From positions 9,878,912 through 9,942,911 of the forward strand of contig CM043965.1 of assembly GCA_014529385.2 (NCBI GenBank): 64,000 nt of DNA, read 5' to 3'. The DNA comes from Adiantum capillus-veneris. Lineage: Eukaryota; Streptophyta; Polypodiopsida; Polypodiales; Pteridaceae. The stretch's first letter is position 1, and every line of letters starts with the position of its first letter. The position numbers and the translations under genes were made by a program. The notes beneath the pieces were generated by a model. That model searched no databases. It was not told the origin of the DNA and saw only the letters and a list, made by a program, of their open reading frames with translations. Shown piece by piece: positions 56,577-64,000 of this stretch.

Positions 56577-57350
56577 TTGAAGACTTTACCTTCATTTATT
56601 GGGACCCATGAAACTTTATCGAAGGTGAAGAAAGTACCATCTCAATGGAAAGCTAATCCTAAGATGATGGATACTAAAACTCTTCACGAGCTGATGTCAT
56701 CCCCTATCCATTGTACACTAACTCTGTGAGAGTTACTGCACATCATACCGCATCTTTGGGATGAGGTAGAGAAAAATTTTGAAAAAATAGGGCTGGTAAT
56801 TCTTCCACCCAATGCTTCTCCAAACACACTAAAGACACAACCCTTGAAACAAACTAAACATGAGCCAGTACCAGTGAACAAGGTAGGGGATTATTGTAAT
56901 GGTGAAGAAGGAAATACTACCCTGCCAGTGGAGTACAAAGAGGTTAAGTCAATAGAAATATTGGATAGCGGGGTTGGAATAGCCATAGCTACCAAAGCAA
57001 TGTGGGAAAAATGGGGAAAACCTGCTCTCCGAAAGACTAGAATGAAACTTCAATTGGCAGATGGGTATCTGGAAAGACCCATTGGCATCTTGGAGCAGAT
57101 TGTGGTGGCCTCTTGCGGAATTGCATATGAACACACTTTTGCTATTATGAATTTCAATGAGAGCAAAAATTTTGATATCATATTGGGCAGACCATTCATG
57201 CATCAGCTCAAAATGGTGCAAGATTGGGGTTATGACTATATCTATCTAAGGAACAAGGATGTCACTACAAGAATTAGTGTTACAGGTCATAGCTATAGAG
57301 ATGTAGAACGAACCACAGGAGAAGACCTCAACTCCACAACTGACCCATAG
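56577..57350 (+). pseudogene. pol: T5 aspartic protease
   Basis: The frame 56844-57350 has the retropepsin active site EILDSGVGIAIATKAMW (D-S-G intact, about 56955), then KTRMKLQLADGYLERPIG and IILGRPFMHQLKMVQDW, all homologous to T1. The upstream part 56577-56843 is in the same region with stops. Fold and motif are complete in this segment. Confidence 0.85.
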
Positions 57351-58112
57351 GGGGGAATACCAGCTTGGCTATAGAACAAAGCTCAATAGTGGACAAGAGA
57401 AGCTTCCAAAGGTGGAAGTTTAAAAAGGGAAAATTGCATTCTTGATAGGACTGCAAAAGACAAGGCATATATACCAGAGCCTTTTCTAGAAGAGATGTTC
57501 GAACCTTTTGGATGGAAATAGATATAGCCACTCTTGATGTTTGGGTGACCCACACCAAATTCTGCAATGAGGACGGATATGATATCATTCCATTCCAGAT
57601 GTTGGGTGTCAGCCTAAATCCGAAGTCAGAGTGGGAAGTCCCTGGCAAGGAGGAGGTTGCCGAGTGCCGATGCATAGTGGATGAAATCTCAATAAGAGAC
57701 CTTGACCAAATGGACGAAGAATATTTCCAAGACTCGACTGATAAGCTGCTAAAGGATAACGCAGACAACGAGTTGTCTAGTAGCTCAAGTCAGAGCATCA
57801 AACGGAAGGATCGACGGGTGATCTACTATGATTTCTTGAACCAAAATCCTCGAAGACAACGCAGATATTGAGATAAACACACAAACAACCGAAACAAGGA
57901 CAACAAGACTCAATACCTCTGTTAACTGACAAAATGCAGTACTTAAGGTTAGCAGAAGCAACGAACTGCCTCAAGGACAGGATATCAAAGAGATACATGA
58001 AACCTGACTCAACCAAAACAAAATCAAAAAAGGCAAACACACAGCAATTCCAAGAAATCGATGAAGTTGTCCAAAATAGCAGAAAATCAAATACAATGAA
58101 CTAAAATGAGCC
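57351..58112 (+). pseudogene. pol: T5 protease-RT linker
   Basis: The frame 57512-57871 (TLDVWVTHTKFCNEDGYDII, then an acidic, serine-rich stretch) matches the T1 linker at 26500-26100. 57872-58112 has no open frame. Confidence 0.65.
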
Positions 58113-59216
58113 TTGAAGGAAGTTTGGACAATAGAAATGGAAATCGACGAGGAAACGAATGATGATAAATTTGATGCACCTTACCACTATAAAAAGTATA
58201 CCATTCAGGATAGGAAAATCGTGGTGCAGAAACCCAAACGAGATCCCAAAGAACGAAGAACTTTATATGATGGGCCTGAAAAAGCCAAATGCATAAACTT
58301 AGCAAAATCAGGCGAGGAGCCTAAACTGGCATACATCGCTACGGACCTTACTGACGAAGAAGAGCAACTTCTAGTCGATACGCTCAGACGATACAAAGAT
58401 GTCTTTGCATGGTCATACCAAGATCTAAAGGGTATCCGTTAGCACACGATACCCCTTAAGAGTGATGCCAGACCACGGAGACAATGTCCTTACATGTACA
58501 ATGAGACTTTTGCCAAGAAAATTAAGGGAGATAGACAAACTGAAGGATGTCGAGTTTATCTACAAGATTGAACACACGGATTGGTTGTCCCCTATTGTGG
58601 TGGTACCCAAAAAGAATGGCAAATTGTATGTTTGTGCAAACCTCAAACAGGTAAATGAAACCACCATCAGGGATAACTATCCACTACCAATAACGGATCA
58701 TGTTATTGAGAGGGTACCAGGGAAATAGGCCTATAGTTTCCTGGATGGGTTCTAAGGCTACAACTAGTTGACGATTAAAGCGGAAGATCCGCATAAGATA
58801 GCTTTTGCAATAGAGTGGAGTGTATTTGTCTACAAGAGGGTAATGCCTTTCGGCCTGACCAATGCCCCTGTTACATTTCAAAGACTAATGAGCCACACAT
58901 TCAAAAAATATCTCATACAATTTCTGGAGATTTACATGGATGCTCTATGTGTTCATTCTAATCGAAGAAGTGACCACATCACTCATCTAGGAAAAGTCTT
59001 TGAAAGGTGCAAAACGTATCGTATTTGCTTAAACCCGAAAAAATGCGTCTTCATGGTAAGACAAGGTAAAATTATGGGCCACATTGTGTCCAAAAATGGA
59101 ATTTCAGCTGATCAAGAGCAGGTACAAATAATTGCTGCACTATCGAGACCAACAAAGATGAAAGAAGTGCAAGCATTTATGGGGTATTGCGAGTACTACA
59201 TGCGCTTCATATATAT
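58113..59216 (+). pseudogene. pol: T5 reverse transcriptase, truncated
   Basis: 58113-58442 reads the pre-RT segment (DEEEQLLVDTLRRYKDVFAW, SYQDLKGI). 58462-58728 holds the N-terminal RT (DWLSPIVVVPKKNGKLYVCA, NYPLPI). A damaged FLDGF-stop-GYN block follows, then 58768-59210 (VMPFGLTNAPVTFQRLM, GHIVSKNGIS, VQAFMGYCEYYMRFI). The active site at 58933-58944 is Y-M-D-A, so the second catalytic aspartate is Ala. Homology ends at YMRFI (59210) next to an (AT)n run; RNase H and integrase are missing. Confidence 0.9.
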
Positions 59217-59502
59217 ATATGATGTAATTTGCACTTTTTGGCTTGATTTTCCAAGTATACAACCTATTAAGTTCCTTGGACAAGTTTCACTAAGTTTGGA
59301 CAAAATCTGTTCAAGTCTAGCAACTGTTTCGTGTCCTCGGACTCTGATTTCAAGAATCTGGCTTAAGTCTCACTTTTGTGATCCAAATTTCACCAAAATT
59401 GATTTGTGTGGTCTAGTTGATATCCTTGACCTTGTGGTATACTCAAATGTGCAAGATTATCAATTTTTGAAGCAGACGTAAATAATCACGATTATTTACT
59501 CC

Positions 59503-59834
59503 AGCTATGTTTTTGCAAGTTTTTGTCCCAATCTTGACATAGATCTGTTAAGTATCTCAACTTAAGCACCCTAGCCAAGTTTCATCAAGTTTGGACAATT
59601 TTTGGTTCAAATGGTCATCAGTTTTGTATCTGCAAACTGACTTTGCAAATTTGGTCACAATTTTCAAAAGCTATGTTTTTGCAAGTTTTTGTCCTAATCT
59701 TGACACAGATCTATTAAGTATCTCAACTTAAGTACCCTAGCCAAGTTTCATCAAGTTTGGACAATTTTCGGTTCAAATGGTCATCAGTTTTGTATCTGCA
59801 GACTGACTTTGCAAATTTGGTCACAATTTTCAAT
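59503..59834. repeat. 166-bp tandem duplication in the H leader
   Basis: Two adjacent copies starting AGCTATGTTTTTGCAAGTTT with only a few differences. The rest of 59217-60883 is AT-rich with no gene. Confidence 0.92.
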
Positions 59835-60883
59835 CCAATGATCCAAATCTTACCAAATTTAAATCGTGGGCTTATTATAACATGGTAAAGCTAGTGGTAT
59901 ACTGACCTGGTCAAAAAAGTCAGAAAATGGGACAGATGTTAATAATCGTGATTATATTTACAACTGGCAAAAAAATTCATCTTTTTTATCAATTGAGCAT
60001 ATATACATGTTTATCACATCAATATAAGCCTATGAATCAAGTTTCATTGTGTTTGAACAAGAAATTTCCCAATTTACAGTTCCCGGATGTCAGTACAGAC
60101 TTTAGTTTTTACCCAGTTTTTTGTCAGTTTGGTGATCCAAATTCTATGTGCCTTTACAAAAATTGTTTGTACGTATGCATAGATTCACTGGTATCAACCT
60201 TGGTCAATTTTTGAGTTGAAAGTAAATAATTGTTAATAACTACTTTAGGCCCAAAATGAACACTTTTTTGAACTTTTTCACCGGACAGTCTTTTCATGAG
60301 CTATTTTAAGCCTCTGAGTCATGTCAAAACTTAATTTGAGTTTTTGCAAACTCTTAAAATTTTTACCTCATTGTGTTTTTGAACTTACCCACTGGTTCAT
60401 ACAAGTTTTAAAGCATACTCTCCAGTCGGATTGAGTGGTTGGCAGTCTTTTCATGATATTTCTAGCCGTAGCCCTGAAATTTTGCAACTTCACATAACAG
60501 CTCCCAATTGATTCTTTCAGAGAGATCAATGTTCTAAAATCCACCTCGGATTTTACTTACCCTACTCCTAGGTTCTACTGCAATGGGGTTGTGAAAAGTG
60601 TCCACAAACACTCGTTTTCTTGTTTTTATTGTTTTTTGAGCATTGATGTTAAGACTTGTCTCGTCCATCAATCATTCTCAAAACCCTAATCTAGTTCTAC
60701 AATCCTACAATCCTAAAGGCACTCCGCAAGTATGATTACTTCCAAGCTATCTTTACACAACAAAAGACGACAATCTTAAGCTATACGATTTTAAAAAGAA
60801 AGTTTTTGCTCTAGGTGAACCTAAAGGAAGTTAAAGGATAACTTCACAAGATGCTCGTGTTTTTTCCTAGTTTAGGTCTCTTC

Positions 60884-60905
60884 GATCCCCGACAGTGGTG
60901 CCAAA
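60884..60905 (-). other. H primer binding site (tRNA-Asp type)
   Basis: Minus strand TTTGGCACCACTGTCGGGGA, similar to the Athila-type site. Confidence 0.75.
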
Positions 60906-61873
60906 TGTGGGACGGGTGTCTAACCTCGCTTCTATCTTATTACAGATGTAGCGAGAACCACAATTAAAATGTCAATCCATGGGACGAAGCTGACTTGACT
61001 AGTGTGTAGAGGCTACAAGAGGTTGTCAATCTCTTGGAAAACATCAATCAACTCGCATCTAACTCAAGCTACACTCGAGTGACTGAAATCACCAAAAGCC
61101 AATCGCTTATCGACAAATAAATCACATCCGTTACAGCATCAAATGACATCGAAACGTAATGAAACTTCTAAGACATGTTTATAAGACCTAAGCACACATG
61201 CTTATGGTCTCAATTCCCACTTTAGGTCAAGTGCAAAAAACACAATTATTAACAGCAGTGGATTTTTTACCTAGTCTTTTTCAACCCAGAATGCATCTAA
61301 ATGCTTAGCAATGATGCCCTAATACCCCGCCTATGCTTATTTTTTGGTTTTGAAGCTTAAATTTCTACTTATGATGAAATTAGGCCGCGGGTCGGCGACG
61401 CCAAAAGCTAAGAAATACTATGAAATGCTTACGTCAATGCATAGAGCTCTTACCTGCGGTTGCAACGCAGCAGACGCGACTGCAATGTGACAACCGGGGA
61501 GGAAGTAGGAAGTGCAAGAACAAGAGAAGTGAGCACCGTTAGCTCACACTGTATTTCATTATCCAAAACTTGAAAATAACCTACAAAAATTGGATTTTAT
61601 ATCTTAGCCAAGGTTTTTGGTGGTCAAAACTAATAATCTGGGAGCGGGAGCTCTAACTAAAGATAGGTAAAGACAGGTTGATACAATTTCAAAGCTTGTA
61701 GCCTCGGCTGATCAATTACAAGGTTTATCCAGAAAATAGGAGTTACAATATTCTCGATTCATCAAAATAATAAATGTTTTTACAATGAGAGCTCCAAAAA
61801 GTGGTATCCGAGTTAGCTTGCCGCTAACATACACTCACAGCCATGAGTTGGTCTCATAGGTCATGTGTTTCTA

Positions 61874-62570
61874 CTTGCTAGATGGCCTTGATTTGTCCTC
61901 CTCACGGTGTCTTTCCTTCATGCGGTAGCTCCTTAAGCTTTTTTCTTCTCTCTTCATATGCTTTATGATGAGCATTTTGTTGCAAAAAGGTAAGCTCTTT
62001 GTACACAAACCATCCCGTCCCATTGAAGTATATCTAACTATTTTCAAGCATAATGTTTTGCTTTGTTTCATCCACCATAGTTCATAACATAGGCCTTTCT
62101 CTAGAGCAAGAAAATTCTTGTTTGCTCACTCTATATACATCACAAAAGGTAATTATGGGCATGCATAAAAGGGTCTTTAAAACCTCTTCTTTGGAAATTG
62201 TAATAGATGGAGGTATTTCCAACTTTGGTTTGGTAATCCCATAGGTAACAATGTTCTTGGAATGAATTTTTTGTTTTTTCAATTCTTGTATATCCACATT
62301 CTCCACATTCTTTGCTGGAGCCATAACTTGTATGATAGATGAATCACAAACTAAATTATCTTAACATACATCAATGTACTCTTTTAAAGCGGTCATGTCT
62401 ACAAGAGAGCGCTTACATTCTAACACATCATCCTTGAGTTGCACCAAACGCTTCATTTGCATTCAAGTACAGTCTTGAGGTGTTCATTCTCAACAACAAG
62501 GACTTTCAAAGTGCCATTCTCCATTGAAAATGCATGTATCTCTTCAGGTTACGAGATTGGGCACCCTCCT
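61874..62570 (-). pseudogene. Coiled-coil protein pseudogene, unidentified
   Basis: The minus strand can be read with two or three breaks as a protein of about 230 residues: a heptad-like start (62570-62400: NGTLKVLVVENEHLKTVLE, then KRLVQLKDDVLECKRSLVDM), a stop near 62365, the open frame 62324-62082 (KQKIHSKNIVTYGITKPKLE, FCDVYRVSKQEFSC), a frameshift near 62080, and a basic tail (62071-61874). I do not recognise the family. It could be a captured host-gene fragment or part of a transposon gag; its continuity across 700 bases argues that it was once coding. Confidence 0.4.
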
Positions 62571-62657
62571 GTTGCATGTGGGTAACTGCAATTGGTATAG
62601 CTGGCTTAATGGTTAATTATGTGATGTCTATTTGAATTTTACTAACAGTGAGTGCAT

Positions 62658-62706
62658 GATGGTTTGTAGATTGGATGGTTTGTAGATTGGATGGTTTGTA
62701 GATTGG
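62658..62706. repeat. Three 16-bp tandem repeats
   Basis: GATGGTTTGTAGATTG three times in a row. 62571-62657 and 62707-62800 show nothing else. Confidence 0.9.
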
Positions 62707-62759
62707 AACTCTGGGAGTTGATGAGGAGGCGCCAGCAAATAATAATTCTCTCAATCATT

Positions 62760-63110
62760 TTATCCTAGCATAGTATTTTAGAAATAAGCCACTATGGCTC
62801 CTTTGTAAATAGGACAATGAGAACCCACCCTAAGAGGGTCATGCAATAAGTAGAGTGTACCACTCATAACTAAAGTGGGACTAAAGTATAAAAGAGGGGC
62901 CTCCAATTTTGGCACCAAACGCCACAGGAGAGGTGCCGTGGAGTTTTGGGCTTAGGATTTTAGGCCTTTCTTATGTAGACGCTCTCAATTTTTTTCCATC
63001 TCCCCTCTCTTAAGCTATTCTGTGTTTGTTGTGTACTCCCTAATTAAGTCTACATCTTCTCTTCCATGTTCTTACACCCTGTTACGGCTTGTCTTTGTCA
63101 ATTCTATGCT

Positions 63111-63191
<81 letters not shown>

Positions 63192-64000
63192 CTTGCAAAT
63201 TGGGGAAAGAGGCTGATAGGTTGATGGCGATGTATGTGATCAAGTGTTGAATTGTTTTAAGCAACCGGTCCTACCCTTCTCTCCCAATAGTGGTATCAAA
63301 GCCTCACGTTCGAGAAGATCGGCAAGCAAATTTCCAAGTTTGAAGAGGAATTTTCAAAGCAGGCCACGTCAAATTTACCAAACGACGCAAATCAATGGAT
63401 AACCAATCCATCAATTTTGCTCAACAAAGATCAAGAGTCGATAGAACGAGTTTTAAATTTCAATTAAGGGGTTAACTCTTGTGGATGGTGAAGCTAGAGA
63501 TTGAGAATTGAAGAAAACAAGAGTCGAAACAAGAGCCTTCTTAATTAAGAATCCGACATCGAAGAACTCACAAGGAAATTTGGACGGCCAAAACCCGGCA
63601 TGGATTAAAGAGTATCAAGAAGGAAATTAAAAGAAAAACGACTTGCGGAATCCTTCGAAGTTGGTAGGAGGAATCGAAGCGGTCAGCAATCCACCAATTG
63701 TGATCCTGTAACCAAATCTTGAGTTTTGAGGAATAAAAGAATTTATTTTATTTCTTTTGGAGGTTGTCGGTGACGACCGAGGGATACACCCCTTGCATGT
63801 AAGAGAGCTCAAAACTTGCAAGGGCGGTATAACAGAGGCTCCCAGGCCCGCTGGTAACTTTACCCTTTTATCTCATGGCTTGAAATGGCCTCTGCATCAT
63901 ACAGTCACCCTCGCTACTGCGCTCGAAATTGTCTCTTTCGTCCCCTGCTTGCTGCATGTAGATTCCCTTCACACTTTTAGTTCAAAAAGATGTCCCTTAC
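62760..64000 (+). mobile_element. Element K: 5' end of an LTR retrotransposon running off the window
   Basis: A TATA box (TATAAAA, 62887-62893) is followed about 400 bases later by TGGTATCAAAGCC (63291-63303), the initiator tRNA-Met type primer site, so 62760-63290 is probably an LTR. The leader 63304-64000 has no open gene. The LTR start is not defined and the partner LTR is outside the window. Confidence 0.55.
63115..63191. repeat. Microsatellite (GT)n inside the K LTR
   Basis: About 38 GT units, between the TATA box and the primer site. Confidence 0.97.

Larger units (their letters stand above)
43290..59216 (+). mobile_element. Element T5: Athila/Tat-like gypsy element split by E, truncated in RT
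   Basis: Presumed LTR ending at about 44083, tRNA-Asp type primer site, leader with palindromes (44102-44777 and, beyond E, 51800-53080), an extra 5' reading frame (53103-54036), gag (54072-55025), knuckle region (55204-55860), gag/protease (55887-57350), linker, and RT to 59216, where homology ends at an AT-rich junction. The palindrome spacing across E (about 293 bases once E is removed) supports reading the two leader parts as one element. Everything coding is damaged and integrase and the 3' LTR are missing. Confidence 0.75.
59217..61860 (-). mobile_element. Element H: minus-strand LTR and leader of a gypsy element
   Basis: On the minus strand the primer site TTTGGCACCACTGTCGGGGA starts at 60905, right after an LTR whose plus-strand start is TGTGGGACGGG at 60906. 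A TATA-like GATATAAAAT lies at 61602-61593 on the minus strand. The leader runs from 60883 to 59217 and includes a 166-bp tandem repeat (59503-59668 and 59669-59834). No coding part remains; it abuts the truncated T5 RT. The outer LTR end near 61860 is a guess. Confidence 0.55.

Overview
The window looks like intergenic nuclear DNA from a land plant with a large, retrotransposon-rich genome. The evidence is Ty1/copia and Ty3/gypsy polyproteins of plant type, tRNA-Met and tRNA-Asp type primer binding sites, a plant Helitron helicase, low GC and very long dinucleotide repeats. I found no host gene that I can defend, no rRNA, tRNA or CRISPR array, and nothing that names the species. Almost every coding stretch is a decayed transposon gene, so most are listed as pseudogenes. 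Element names (A, B, C1-C3, T1-T5, E, H, K, N) are mine.

Layout. 1-18.9 kb is one nest. Chromovirus-type gypsy element A (minus strand) was entered by copia element C1 (4820-17206, minus). C1 was in turn entered inside its reverse transcriptase by two members of another copia family: C2 (5993 to about 11228, plus, nearly full length) and C3 (11747-13719, minus, internally deleted, perfect 5-bp target duplication). LTR divergence read by eye (C1 about 7-8%, C2 about 3%, C3 about 2%) agrees with this order. 18.9-23.5 kb holds an inverted scrap of the A LTR, Helitron helicase fragments, several long microsatellites and a 289-bp tandem duplication around two (CT)n tracts. 23.5-35.3 kb holds remnants of minus-strand gypsy elements (N, T1, T2) around B, a plus-strand LTR+gag fragment of the A family. 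36-59.2 kb holds plus-strand gypsy elements with tRNA-Asp type primer sites (T3, T4, T5), a minus-strand Helitron scrap, and E, an LTR element without pol inserted in the T5 leader. 59.2-64 kb holds a minus-strand LTR and leader (H), a coiled-coil pseudogene and the start of a plus-strand LTR element (K).

Most unusual content. (1) The untranslated leaders of T3, T4 and T5 carry arrays of 20-24 bp palindromes at roughly 245-295 bp spacing. The palindrome is different in T3 from that in T4/T5. (2) E encodes, in place of gag-pol, a protein built from about ten copies of an aromatic Y-x-D-x-x-G-x-x-Y motif, and T5 has a related extra reading frame ahead of its gag. (3) T1 and T2 end, just before the polypurine tract, in a tail of W-x-x-K peptide repeats; in T2 a retropepsin-like domain lies downstream of integrase. 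None of these elements appears able to move by itself: every pol has nonsense codons, frameshifts, deletions or lost catalytic residues. C2 is the best preserved, with one open frame broken only by six stop codons.
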